From Chloroflexota bacterium (GTDB lineage: Bacteria > Chloroflexota > UBA11872): a stretch of DNA of 26,492 nt. This document shows positions 7,686 to 16,489 of the stretch, piece by piece (the first letter of the stretch is position 1; each line of letters begins with the position of its first letter). The notes beneath the pieces were generated by a model. That model was not told the DNA's origin and made no database searches. It saw only the letters and a list, made by a program, of their open reading frames with translations. A program made the position numbers and the translations under genes. The DNA lies in the NCBI GenBank assembly GCA_028875175.1, contig JAPPFO010000042.1, forward strand, positions 34,263-60,754. Reading direction: 5' to 3'.

Positions 7686-8716
7686 GGTCGCGGCGCGGGC
7701 GCCGCCATGAGGTGCGGTCCGTTGGTGGCGGAGGATTGGCGGGCGAGGTCGTAGACGGCGTCCTGGAGTTCCAGGACGCGGACGGCCTGGCGCAGGGGGA
7801 TGGGCGGCGGGTCGCCGTTTTCCAGGGCCTGGATGGAGCGGCCCATGATGCTGGCCATCATGTCGGCCCGCGGCGTTTCGGCATAGACCCTGACGCCCTG
7901 GCTGGTGTGCACCTGGACCTGGCCGACCAGGTCGGCCGTGTACTGGCCGAGGATGATGGCGTTGGTCCCCACGGCGCGGATGACGTATTCGCCGGAGTGG
8001 TCGCCCAGCGGGTAGGCGTAGCTGCATTCCACCAGGCCGGTGCTGCCGTCGGCGGCCCGGAATAGGCCGGCCGCGTAGTCATCGAACGGGCGCTGGAACA
8101 TGGCGTTTGAAGTCACGCCGGCGACCGCCTGCACAGGCTGCCCGCCCATGGCGTCCAGCATGATGTCGATGCCGTGCTGGCACTCCACGGCCCAGCATCC
8201 GCCCCCCGAGATCGACGGATCGTTGTGCCAGGCGGAGGGCATGTTGTCGTAGCGGGCGGGCGTTGAGGTGCTGAGGCGGCTGTGGAAGTGCACCAGGTCT
8301 CCGAGGGTGCCGTCGGTCAGCGACTGGCCGATTACGTCAAACACTTTGAGCTCGCGCGTGGGCAGGGTGAGGGCGCCCCACAGGCCGGCGGCCTCGGCGG
8401 CGTCCACTGCGGGTCGCAGCCGGTCGGCGCAGTCCGCCCAGGGCTTGTCGAACAGGCAGGGCACGCCGGCATCCACGCAGGCTTGCAGGTAGCTGGGCGC
8501 GAGGGTGTGGCGGCCGGACACCAGGGCTAGGTCGGGTTTCGCGGTCTCCAGGCATTCGGCGGCGGTGTCGTAAACCGGGCAGCCAAACGTCTCCGCCATG
8601 GTGGTGCGTTCCGACTCCAGCGGGTCGAACGCGCCGGCAAGCTCATGCCCAAGCTGGACCGCGGTGCGGCCCATCCCAAACCCGTGATGACTGTAGGAAA
8701 GTACGACGGCGCGCAT
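7682..8716 (-). CDS. Gfo/Idh/MocA-family oxidoreductase (copy 1)
   Basis: This 344-residue protein matches the family length of NAD(P)-dependent sugar or polyol dehydrogenases. The N-terminal Rossmann half has an atypical glycine region (SYSHHGFGMGR rather than GxGxxG). A DKPW motif (residues 90-93) stands where family members have EKP, with K91 the expected active-site lysine. The C-terminal half has CWAVECQHGIDIMLDA, with His and Asp in the usual catalytic helix. The substrate is unknown; the nearby sugar-acid dehydratases suggest carbohydrate catabolism. It converges on the ABC exporter and overlaps its stop. GGAG precedes the ATG by about 9 nt, and a TAGACT -10-like hexamer lies 32 nt upstream. 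Confidence 0.82.
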   Translation of the reverse strand: MRAVVLSYSHHGFGMGRTAVQLGHELAGAFDPLESERTTMAETFGCPVYDTAAECLETAKPDLALVSGRHTLAPSYLQACVDAGVPCLFDKPWADCADRLRPAVDAAEAAGLWGALTLPTRELKVFDVIGQSLTDGTLGDLVHFHSRLSTSTPARYDNMPSAWHNDPSISGGGCWAVECQHGIDIMLDAMGGQPVQAVAGVTSNAMFQRPFDDYAAGLFRAADGSTGLVECSYAYPLGDHSGEYVIRAVGTNAIILGQYTADLVGQVQVHTSQGVRVYAETPRADMMASIMGRSIQALENGDPPPIPLRQAVRVLELQDAVYDLARQSSATNGPHLMAAPAPRP

Positions 8717-8748
8717 GCGGGTGGCTCCGGAGAACCGATCAGCGCGTG

Positions 8749-8754
8749 AGTCTA
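8749..8754 (-). promoter_or_regulatory. TAGACT -10-like hexamer before the oxidoreductase
   Basis: On the minus strand TAGACT lies 32 nt before the ATG at 8716. The same hexamer occurs upstream of two ankyrin lipoprotein genes in this window. The -35 candidate (CTGATT at a 17-nt spacing) is weak. Confidence 0.3.
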
Positions 8755-8784
8755 CGGGGCTCTGCGAAGGTAATCAGGGGCCGG

Positions 8785-8839
8785 CTGGAGTGCTTGACCT
8801 GGGGAACTTTCACTTGCGGCTGTCCATCCGGCACTCCAG
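8785..8839. repeat. 9-bp perfect inverted repeat with 37-nt spacer
   Basis: CTGGAGTGC at 8785-8793 is matched by its exact reverse complement GCACTCCAG at 8831-8839. It lies between the nuclease stop (8855) and the next minus-strand gene, so it could form a large terminator stem for the nuclease transcript or be an operator. No U-run is present. Confidence 0.35.
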
Positions 8840-8854
8840 ACGAGTTAACCACCG

Positions 8855-9844
8855 CTAGTCCGGCTGCGGGAAGTTATCTTTCAGGAAGCGCGCGATTTGG
8901 TCGAGTCGGTCGTCCAGCTGTTTGCCGGATAGGTACCCGCCGTCGTCGTACGTACCAAGCGCGGCGACAGCGTCCTCTTCGTTTATGGCTTGAAACCACT
9001 CGGCGAAGTGCCACGGACCGACCCAGATGCCCAATTCTCCGCCGTTAGCGCCGGCGCGCGGCCCCGCGTACATTAGGAACCGGCTGCGGTTTTGCGGTGG
9101 CGCGATTCTCACGGACGCCGCTTGCGGCTGCACCGGCAGGCCCGCCTCCTTCGACATCAGGACGAAGCGGTCGAACTGATCGACTACGCCTGCCACGCTC
9201 GCCATGACACGGATCGCCTCAACGGTGCGGCGTTGTTTAGGAGCAGACGGCTTGACTGGTTCGTCAATTACCTCACGAACCAACAACCTCGGGCCGCCCT
9301 CCAACTCGAACACCTCGAAGCTGACGACGCTGATCGGGACGCCGAAGCGCGCGAGGAACTCGTTCATGCGTTCCAGTCCGGCGTGGATTCCAACGCCGAC
9401 GAGCAGCACGGCGATCTCCCGCTCCTCCGCTTCGCCATCCAATTGCTGCCTGACTCGCTCCAACAGAGTTTTCGCATCACTGAGTTTGCGGAGACGGTCT
9501 TCGAGCTTCTCGTAGAGTTCATCCGCATTGATTCGGGCCAGCGACGCGGCGTAGTTGAGCGCCTGGCCCAGCGCGCCGGAACCGAGCCTGCCGGGCTTGA
9601 CTTCGATCACGATCCAGCGATCCTGCGCGTCGATAGCCAGCAGATCGAGCCGTCCGTCATCGATAGTCACCTGGCGGCCGACGAGGGTGTACCCCTCCCC
9701 GATCAGCGTCACATCGTTCGCGATCCAGTCTTCAAGATGTTGCTCTAGTTCGATGTGCGAACGCTCGAGGTTTTGCGGTTGCGACGGCTGCGCGCCGTCC
9801 TCGCCGTGCTGTGCGTCGAAGCTCCAGGCCGCCAGTTTCGTCAT
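8855..9844 (-). CDS. PD-(D/E)XK nuclease-like protein, NucS/DUF91-type N-terminal domain
   Basis: This 329-residue protein has its nuclease fold at about residues 28-180. GRLDLLAID gives D67, WIVIEVKPG gives E81 and K83, and a downstream helix carries Q94 (ALGQALNY). This is the D...ExK...Q pattern of PD-(D/E)XK enzymes, closest to NucS/DUF91 proteins. In canonical NucS the nuclease domain is C-terminal, whereas here it is N-terminal and followed by about 120 residues I cannot name (GELGIWVGPWHFAEW and a helical end). DNA cleavage or repair is therefore inferred, not shown. GGGAG lies about 7 nt before the ATG. The gene lies downstream of clpX on the same strand but after an 89-nt gap, so it is probably transcribed separately. 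Confidence 0.7.
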   Translation of the reverse strand: MTKLAAWSFDAQHGEDGAQPSQPQNLERSHIELEQHLEDWIANDVTLIGEGYTLVGRQVTIDDGRLDLLAIDAQDRWIVIEVKPGRLGSGALGQALNYAASLARINADELYEKLEDRLRKLSDAKTLLERVRQQLDGEAEEREIAVLLVGVGIHAGLERMNEFLARFGVPISVVSFEVFELEGGPRLLVREVIDEPVKPSAPKQRRTVEAIRVMASVAGVVDQFDRFVLMSKEAGLPVQPQAASVRIAPPQNRSRFLMYAGPRAGANGGELGIWVGPWHFAEWFQAINEEDAVAALGTYDDGGYLSGKQLDDRLDQIARFLKDNFPQPD

Positions 9845-9933
9845 TGCTCGCTCCCGGACTGTCAGTTGTTAACTATGCGGTTCTGTTCCACAAGCCGCCG
9901 GAGTGGGACTGGACTTAGGGCGCCGTCGCTGGG

Positions 9934-11211
<1,278 letters not shown>

Positions 11212-11265
11212 GGCGGCTCCGGGGGACAAAGGTCCCGGCAGGGTACCGAGGTCGGGGCATGCCGC

Positions 11266-11892
11266 CTAGTCCGAGTCTTGGCCGTCCTGGCCCACGGTCG
11301 CCGAGCGCGGCGTCACGATCTGGTCGATCAGCCCGTAGTCCTTAGCCTCTTCGGCCGTGAGATAGAAGTCACGGTCCGAGTCCGCGTGGATGCGTTCCTT
11401 GGGCTGCCCGGTGGCGTCCACGAAGATCTGCTCGATCCGGTCGCGGACCTTGCCGATCTCACGAGCCCGAATCTGCAGATCGGCGGCCTGTACGAAACCC
11501 TCGAATCCCTGCGACGGCTGGTGCAGCAGCACGGTGCTGTGCGGCAGGGCCGAGCGTTTGCCCTGCGAGCCTCCGGCCAGGATCACGCTGCCCATGCTGG
11601 CGGCCAGCCCGACGCAGGTGGTGGCCACGTCGTTCGGCACGTATTGCATGGTGTCGAAGATGGCGAGGCCGGCGCTGACGCTGCCGCCGGGCGAGTTGAT
11701 GTACATGTTGATATCGGCTTCGGCGTCCTCGCTGGTCAGCAGCAACAACTGCGCAATGACCGTATTGGCCACGGCGTCATCGATGGGCGTACCCAGAAAG
11801 ATGATCCGGTCGCGCAGCAGGCGCGAGTAGATGTCCATGCCACGTTCGCCGCGGTCCGTCTGCTCGATTACGTAGGGAACCAGAATGCCCAT
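11266..11892 (-). CDS. clpP: ATP-dependent Clp protease proteolytic subunit ClpP
   Basis: ClpP, 208 residues, forms the tetradecameric serine protease chamber used by ClpX. The catalytic triad is visible: S99 in GLAASMGS, H124 in VLLHQPSQG and D175 in the SDRDFYL segment. A short N-terminal propeptide-like stretch (MGILVPYVIEQ) precedes the conserved RGERGMDIYSRLL. An AAAGGA ribosome-binding site lies about 8 nt before the ATG. The gene follows tig by 27 nt and precedes clpX by 54 nt, so the three are probably one operon coupling nascent-chain folding and turnover. Confidence 0.97.
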   Translation of the reverse strand: MGILVPYVIEQTDRGERGMDIYSRLLRDRIIFLGTPIDDAVANTVIAQLLLLTSEDAEADINMYINSPGGSVSAGLAIFDTMQYVPNDVATTCVGLAASMGSVILAGGSQGKRSALPHSTVLLHQPSQGFEGFVQAADLQIRAREIGKVRDRIEQIFVDATGQPKERIHADSDRDFYLTAEEAKDYGLIDQIVTPRSATVGQDGQDSD

Positions 11893-11919
11893 GCGAATGT
11901 CCTTTCCCTGCCGGCGGCG

Positions 11920-13305
11920 CTAGGCCTGTTCGGCTTCCGGGTCGTCCTCCGGCTCGGCGGCGGCCGCCAGCTCGGGTGGGGGTTCGGAATGGTGATGGTC
12001 GTGGTCGTGCAGTGGGGCCGCGCCATCGGTGACCGCAGCTACCAGCGCCCGGATGGCCTTCCGTGAACGAACACTACTCGCCACATGCTGGCCCGCCTCG
12101 TCGCGCATGAGGTTGGTGCGGATGATGTTGCGGCGCTCTTGCGGGTAGTACTCCGCCACGCGATCGATCTCGGCCCGCATTTCCTCAGCCTCGGCCGTGA
12201 TGTCGTGCGCGTCCGCGTAGGCGTTGAGCACCAGGCTGCGGTGAATGCGGTTGAGCGCCTCGGTGCGCGCTTCTTCTTCCCACTCGTCACGCGTCTGCTC
12301 GCGCATGGCCAGGTAGGTGTCCACGGGAACGCCCCGGCGAACCAGCAAGTCGGTGCGCTCGCGGATAACGCCCTCGCTTTCGCGATCGACCAGGACATCG
12401 GCAACCTCGAACGTGGCGCGCTGGATCAGGGCCTGCACCGCTTGCTCCTCGAGTTCGTGCTGCGCTTCGTGCGCTTTGCGCTCGCTGAGCGCCCCCGAAA
12501 TGCGTTCGCGCATGCCTTCGAGGGTTTCGAAAGGTCCCACGCTGCGGGCGAACTCGTCGTCAAGGTCGGGCAACTGCTGCTCGCTCACGCCGTCGATCTG
12601 GATTTCAAATGTGACGTCCTTGCCGCGCAGCGCCTCATTGGGGTCATTTGGCGGGATCTGAGCGTTGTACGACACCTGGTCGCCGGCCACCGCACCGGTC
12701 ACGGCACCGTCAAAGCCCACGGGAAAGCCGTTACTGCCAACCAGCACGTTGTAGGCCTGGGGGTCTTCGGGTTCGATTCCGTCGCCGACGATCCGGATGC
12801 GGGTCTGGACCATGTCCTCGGCAACCGCGGGACGCTCCACGGGCTCCCAGGAAGCCTGGGTGGTGCGCAACTGCTCGATTTCGGCCTCGACCTCGTCTTC
12901 GGTAACGTCGTCGACCGCTACCTCGAGCGATACGTCGTCTACGTCGCCCAGTTCGACCGTCGGCGCGATGGCGACTTCGGCCGAGAACAGGAAGGGCGCG
13001 TCCAGCGACGGCAGCTCCGGCACATCCAGTTCGGGCTGGTCGATCGGGGTGACCCCGGTTTCGTCGAGGGCTGAGGTGTAGGCCCGGGGCACCACGGCTT
13101 CCAGCAAGTCCTGCATCACCGTGCCCACCCCGGCGGCGTTCTCCACGAGGCGGCGCGGCGCCTTGCCGGGTCGGAATCCGGGGATCTTGACCCGGCGCCC
13201 GACGCGTAAAATCGCCCGTCCGTACTCCTTTTGCAAGTCCTCGGGCGGCACTTCGACCGCGAGCCGAACGCGGCTGCCTTCAAGCTTCTCAGCGGTCGCG
13301 GGCAT
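11920..13305 (-). CDS. tig: Trigger factor (ribosome-associated chaperone and peptidyl-prolyl isomerase)
   Basis: Trigger factor, 461 residues. The ribosome-binding signature GFRPGKAP is at residues 43-50. An FKBP-like prolyl isomerase domain follows at roughly 155-245, then the helical C-terminal chaperone arms. It binds near the ribosome exit tunnel and holds nascent chains. The tail is unusual: a histidine cluster (HDHDHHH) followed by an acidic, alanine-rich end (PEDDPEAEQA), which could bind metal ions; that is an inference. ATG at 13305 was chosen because AGAGGA lies 6 nt upstream; a GTG at 13329 is the longer alternative. It is the first protein gene after a tRNA-Leu on the same strand. 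Confidence 0.95.
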   Translation of the reverse strand: MPATAEKLEGSRVRLAVEVPPEDLQKEYGRAILRVGRRVKIPGFRPGKAPRRLVENAAGVGTVMQDLLEAVVPRAYTSALDETGVTPIDQPELDVPELPSLDAPFLFSAEVAIAPTVELGDVDDVSLEVAVDDVTEDEVEAEIEQLRTTQASWEPVERPAVAEDMVQTRIRIVGDGIEPEDPQAYNVLVGSNGFPVGFDGAVTGAVAGDQVSYNAQIPPNDPNEALRGKDVTFEIQIDGVSEQQLPDLDDEFARSVGPFETLEGMRERISGALSERKAHEAQHELEEQAVQALIQRATFEVADVLVDRESEGVIRERTDLLVRRGVPVDTYLAMREQTRDEWEEEARTEALNRIHRSLVLNAYADAHDITAEAEEMRAEIDRVAEYYPQERRNIIRTNLMRDEAGQHVASSVRSRKAIRALVAAVTDGAAPLHDHDHHHSEPPPELAAAAEPEDDPEAEQA

Positions 13306-13345
13306 ACCAATCCTCTGAGCGAAATCCACCGGCCAGTCGTGGGGC

Positions 13346-13432
13346 TGGTGGGGAAGGAGAGACTCGAACTCTCACGGAGAAATCTCCACGTGATCCTAAA
13401 TCACGCTCGTCTACCAGTTCCGACACTTCCCC
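13346..13432 (-). tRNA. tRNA-Leu (anticodon UAG), 3' CCA encoded
   Basis: Read on the minus strand, the acceptor stem GGGGAAG pairs with CTTCCCC, followed by discriminator A and an encoded CCA (13346-13348). The D arm carries TGGTAGACGA, with a TCG/CGA stem. The anticodon stem CGTGA/TCACG holds the loop TTTAGGA with anticodon TAG. A long variable arm (class II tRNA) and a T arm GAGAG-TTCGAGT-CTCTC complete it. All stems pair. It is 40 nt upstream of tig on the same strand, so tRNA and tig-clpP-clpX may share a transcript that needs RNase P processing. Confidence 0.96.
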
Positions 13433-13469
13433 CTGGAGTGCTCGAACGGACCGAACAGACAGAACAACC

Positions 13470-13487
13470 GCCCGCGCGAACGCGGGC
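13470..13487 (-). other. Hairpin in the tRNA-Leu leader
   Basis: GCCCGCG pairs perfectly with CGCGGGC around a UUCG loop on the minus strand. It lies between the TATAAT at 13495-13500 and the 5' end of the tRNA, so it would be in the tRNA precursor leader. Confidence 0.5.
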
Positions 13488-13494
13488 ACCACCG

Positions 13495-13500
13495 ATTATA
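13495..13500 (-). promoter_or_regulatory. Consensus -10 box for tRNA-Leu and probably the tig operon
   Basis: A perfect TATAAT reads on the minus strand 62 nt before the tRNA 5' end. No clear -35 is found at 16-18 nt. It stands out because the surrounding sequence is very GC-rich. Confidence 0.5.
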
Positions 13501-13560
13501 TGGCGAGCGGCGACGTCCACCGCCCGTATAGCCGGTCGGTTGCTTTAGCCGTGCCGTGCA

Positions 13561-13575
13561 ACGGGCTAGGATTGA
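13561..13575 (+). promoter_or_regulatory. Shared 15-base promoter element, copy before sodA
   Basis: ACGGGCTAGGATTGA contains the -10-like TAGGAT at 13567-13572, followed about 62 nt later by the superoxide dismutase ATG. The identical 15 bases recur at 14316-14330 before the next gene. A TTTAGC 18 nt upstream is the best -35 candidate. Confidence 0.5.
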
Positions 13576-13634
13576 GTCAAGCCCTCGACCCGCCGGATCG
13601 TCGGCGGGGCCGAAGCTAGCAAAGGACCTGCGGA

Positions 13635-14240
13635 ATGGCCTACGAAGTACCCGACCTTCCTTACGCCTTCGACGCGCTGGAACCCACCATTGACGCGCGC
13701 ACGATGGAGATCCACCACGACCGCCATCACGCGACGTACGTGATGAACCTCAACGCCGCGCTGGAGGGTCACGATGACCTGGCGGCGCAGAGCGTTGAAG
13801 ACCTGATCAGCAACCTGGATGCCGTGCCCGAGGACATCCGCACGGCGGTGCAGAACAACGGCGGCGGCCACGCCAACCATTCGCTGTTCTGGACGGTGAT
13901 CGGCGGCGACAGCCATCCGCATCCGCATGGCGCGCTGGCCGAGGCCGTGGACGCGGCCTTTGGCAGCCTGGAAGCCTTTCAGGCGGAGTTCGCCCAGGCC
14001 GCCACGACCCGCTTCGGCTCCGGTTGGGCCTGGCTGATCAAGCAGCCCGACGGTTCCCTGGCCGTTACCAGCACGCCCAACCAGGACAGCCCGCTCATGG
14101 ACGGCAGCGGTATCCCGATCCTGGGCCTGGACGTGTGGGAACACGCCTACTATCTGAACTACCAGAACCGCCGCCCGGACTACATCGCGGCCTTCTGGAA
14201 CGTCGTGAACTGGGAAGAGGTCGAGCGCCGCTTCGGCTAG
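13635..14240 (+). CDS. sodA: Superoxide dismutase, Mn-type of the Fe/Mn family
   Basis: This 201-residue enzyme dismutates superoxide to oxygen and hydrogen peroxide in the cytoplasm. Metal ligands are H27 (IHHDRHH), H82 (GGGHANHSLFW), D166 and H170 (DVWEHAYYLNYQNRRPDY). Gly at 78 together with Q150 in TPNQDSPL is the pattern of Mn rather than Fe enzymes, so manganese is predicted; cambialistic use is possible. A His-Pro run (HPHPHG) at 94-99 is a small local oddity. AAAGGA lies 8 nt before the ATG. A strong hairpin follows the stop. Confidence 0.96.
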   Translation: MAYEVPDLPYAFDALEPTIDARTMEIHHDRHHATYVMNLNAALEGHDDLAAQSVEDLISNLDAVPEDIRTAVQNNGGGHANHSLFWTVIGGDSHPHPHGALAEAVDAAFGSLEAFQAEFAQAATTRFGSGWAWLIKQPDGSLAVTSTPNQDSPLMDGSGIPILGLDVWEHAYYLNYQNRRPDYIAAFWNVVNWEEVERRFG

Positions 14241-14256
14241 ACCGACCTGACCGTTG

Positions 14257-14296
14257 CGAAGAGCCGGCGGCCCGGTCGTGAGCTGCCGGCTTTTCG
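14257..14296 (+). terminator. Hairpin terminator after the superoxide dismutase gene
   Basis: CGAAGAGCCGGC (14257-14268) pairs with GCCGGCTTTTCG (14285-14296) with a single G-T wobble, a 12-bp stem around a 16-nt loop. The T-run lies within the 3' arm, not after it. It starts 16 nt after the stop codon. Confidence 0.6.
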
Positions 14297-14315
14297 CACG
14301 AATGGTCTAGGTCAA

Positions 14316-14330
14316 ACGGGCTAGGATTGA
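14316..14330 (+). promoter_or_regulatory. Shared 15-base promoter element directly before the SIMPL gene (probably leaderless)
   Basis: The same ACGGGCTAGGATTGA as before sodA. Here TAGGAT (14322-14327) ends only 6 nt before the ATG at 14334. This is the -10-to-start spacing of leaderless mRNAs, with transcription starting at or next to the A of ATG. There is no room for a Shine-Dalgarno sequence. Confidence 0.5.
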
Positions 14331-14333
14331 CGC

Positions 14334-15173
14334 ATGTTCGCTTTGTACCGGCGCGCCCCCTGGCAGGCGCAGTTGCTGACGATCTTCGCGATCGTCGCCA
14401 TCCTGATTGTCATCGGCTTCCTGGCCCTGCGCCAGTTCCAGGCCGGCGATCCGAACGTCTCCGTGGAACCGACGTCGGTGGACGTGGGCGGCGCGGCGAC
14501 GCTGATTCCGCAGGGCGAGCGACCGTTCGGGCTTCACGTCATTGGCGAGGGCGAGGTCGTGGTGTCGCCCGACCGGGCGATCGTCACGCTGGGCGTCGAA
14601 GCGTCAGCCGAGACAGCGGCTCAAGCGGCCGACGAGGCCAACTCAACGGCCGAGAAGCTGATCGAAGCCATTCGGGGCGTCAGCTCGGACGAAAACGAGA
14701 TCCTGATTCAGACGACCGGGTTGAGCCTGTCGCCCGTCTTTCCGCCCGCCGCGCCCGAACAGCGCACCGTGTCAGCCGATCCGGTCGGCTATCGGTCGGC
14801 AAACACAGTCACCGTGACCATCGACAAGATCGACCTGACCTCCAGGGTGCTGGACGCGGCGCTGAGCGCGGGCGCGAATAGCGTGCGTTCGATCAGCTTT
14901 ACCTTGCAGGACGATGGCCCGGCCAAGGCCGAGGCGCTGCGCCTGGCCACGTTGGACGCCGCCGCCAAGGCGCGCGCAGTGGCCGACGCCTTGCGCGGGA
15001 GCGTGCGCGGCGTTATCTCGCTACACGAAGACAGCATCTACGTGCCGGTGGCGCGCAGCGACTTCGCCATGGCACGGCCGATGGCAGCCGCACCCGCCGC
15101 GGCCGCGGTTCCGGTGGAGGCCGGCGAGTTGCGCATCCGCGCCACCGTGCGCGCCAACTTCGCGTACGAGTAG
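14334..15173 (+). CDS. SIMPL-domain (DUF541) membrane-anchored protein
   Basis: This 279-residue protein has one N-terminal membrane helix at about residues 13-34 (LLTIFAIVAILIVIGFLAL), then an extracytoplasmic SIMPL domain from about residue 65. Family marks are GEGEVVVSPDRAIVTLGVEA, IQTTGLSLSPVF, the VTVTI strand and the C-terminal VRANFAYE. SIMPL proteins form beta-rich oligomers; their roles are varied and mostly unknown, and some are linked to oxidative stress. The position directly after sodA with the same 15-base promoter element fits a shared stress response, but that is inference. The transcript appears leaderless. It converges on the next oxidoreductase. Confidence 0.85.
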   Translation: MFALYRRAPWQAQLLTIFAIVAILIVIGFLALRQFQAGDPNVSVEPTSVDVGGAATLIPQGERPFGLHVIGEGEVVVSPDRAIVTLGVEASAETAAQAADEANSTAEKLIEAIRGVSSDENEILIQTTGLSLSPVFPPAAPEQRTVSADPVGYRSANTVTVTIDKIDLTSRVLDAALSAGANSVRSISFTLQDDGPAKAEALRLATLDAAAKARAVADALRGSVRGVISLHEDSIYVPVARSDFAMARPMAAAPAAAAVPVEAGELRIRATVRANFAYE

Positions 15174-15208
15174 GCGACGCCCGGAGAAACTTCGACCGAC
15201 GGCGTCCG

Positions 15209-16240
15209 TTAGCCCAGGTCGGCGGGACGCACCGGCGCCCCCGTGCGCGCGGACTCCTCAATGGCCAACGTGACCCGCAGAGTCCGCACGGCGTCGGCGT
15301 AGGTGGATCGGATGTTCGACGCGTCGCCCGACTGGACCGCCTGCACGAACGCCTGGTCCAACAGGTACTTGCAGTCGGTGCTGTTGGTGAGTTCCCGGAC
15401 CTCGCCGGGCTGCGCGATGCGTCCCCCTTCGTGCCATACCCACATCGACAGGTCGCGCGCCACGATCGTGACGCCGTGGTCCCAGGACTCACCCGGAACG
15501 CCATTGAGGCCGCAGGTGTTGAGCAGCGTGCCGACGGCCCCGTTCTCGAACTGAAAGGTAGCGGCGGACACGTCGTTGATGTTCAGGCTCGGCGCGTCGG
15601 TCATCAGCCGGGTCGCGGCGGCGGCGTGGACGCTCTCAATTTCGCCGACGAGGTAGCGTTGCAAGTCGACAACGTGCGTTGCCTGCTCCACAACCTGGCC
15701 GCCCGATTGCTCCTGGATGCGCCACCAGAGTGTGCGGGGCATGCCGCCCAGGTAGGTGCCGATGGCCATGCCCACGGTGCGGTCCGCCAGCAGCGCGCGG
15801 GCGGTGTCGGCGGCCTCGCTATAGCGCGTCTGGTAGCCCACGGCGGTGATCAGGCCGCGCTCCGCGATGGCCCGCTCGATCCCGCGCACGGTTGGCATGT
15901 CCAGCCCCACCGGCTTTTGGACGAGCATGGGAACCCCGGCCTCGATGCACTGGTACTCCACCTCGCCGTGCGCGAACGGCGGCAGCGTGATGAACACGCA
16001 GTCGGGCGCGGCCGCGGCCAGCATCCGCCCTGCGTCGTCGAACGTCTCGATGGTCGGCGGCTCGACTGGCGGTGACATCCTGGCCGTGGCTAGCCGCAGC
16101 GTGTCCGGGATACGCGCCAGATCGATGTCCGCCAGAGCGACCACGTCGGCTTCCGGCATGCGCAGCAGATTGGCCAGGTGCATGGAGGCGATGCCGCCCA
16201 CGCCAATGAAGGCGACTCGCACGGGGGTTGGCTCAGGCAT
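15209..16240 (-). CDS. Gfo/Idh/MocA-family oxidoreductase (copy 2)
   Basis: This 343-residue protein begins with a Rossmann fold: VRVAFIGVGGIASMH (glycine motif 13-18) and the acidic end of strand 2 at VVALADID. VQKPVG (K109, P110) is the EKP-like lysine motif, and EQATHVVDLQRYL supplies H189 and D192 in the catalytic helix. It is predicted to oxidise or reduce a sugar or cyclitol with NAD(P). It differs clearly from the oxidoreductase at 7682-8716, which lacks a standard glycine motif, so the two are not recent duplicates. It is divergent from the potassium transporter genes, with a 249-nt gap between the starts. The stop is TAA. Confidence 0.88.
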   Translation of the reverse strand: MPEPTPVRVAFIGVGGIASMHLANLLRMPEADVVALADIDLARIPDTLRLATARMSPPVEPPTIETFDDAGRMLAAAAPDCVFITLPPFAHGEVEYQCIEAGVPMLVQKPVGLDMPTVRGIERAIAERGLITAVGYQTRYSEAADTARALLADRTVGMAIGTYLGGMPRTLWWRIQEQSGGQVVEQATHVVDLQRYLVGEIESVHAAAATRLMTDAPSLNINDVSAATFQFENGAVGTLLNTCGLNGVPGESWDHGVTIVARDLSMWVWHEGGRIAQPGEVRELTNSTDCKYLLDQAFVQAVQSGDASNIRSTYADAVRTLRVTLAIEESARTGAPVRPADLG

Positions 16241-16308
16241 ACGTAATCAAGACCGGCAGCAGACCTCCGAAGCCTAGGGGCGGCCGCACCGCAGCGTCAA
16301 CGCGGGTC

Positions 16309-16314
16309 TACACT
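16309..16314 (+). promoter_or_regulatory. Weak -10-like TACACT before the potassium transporter operon
   Basis: TACACT lies about 175 nt before the chosen start of the transporter gene within the divergent 249-nt gap. No convincing -35 accompanies it. Confidence 0.2.
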
Positions 16315-16489
16315 GCCCGGCTGTGATGCGGTGCAGGTTGACGCCACGAGTGTTCACGCCGGCTGGCTCGGCCGGTGAGTGGGCGCGCGCTGGATACGCC
16401 TGATGCCCGCAGGTCCGCGCCGGCACCACGGCGCCCCACGCCCGCTTGGCGCCGGCGGCCGCGTGGTCAGCGTGCCGCGGCGAGTCTCG

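Noticed and set aside
15175..15206. GACGCC/GGCGTC inverted repeat between the SIMPL gene and oxidoreductase 2
   Set aside because: Only 6 bp with a 19-nt loop and no T-run, expected often by chance at this GC content.
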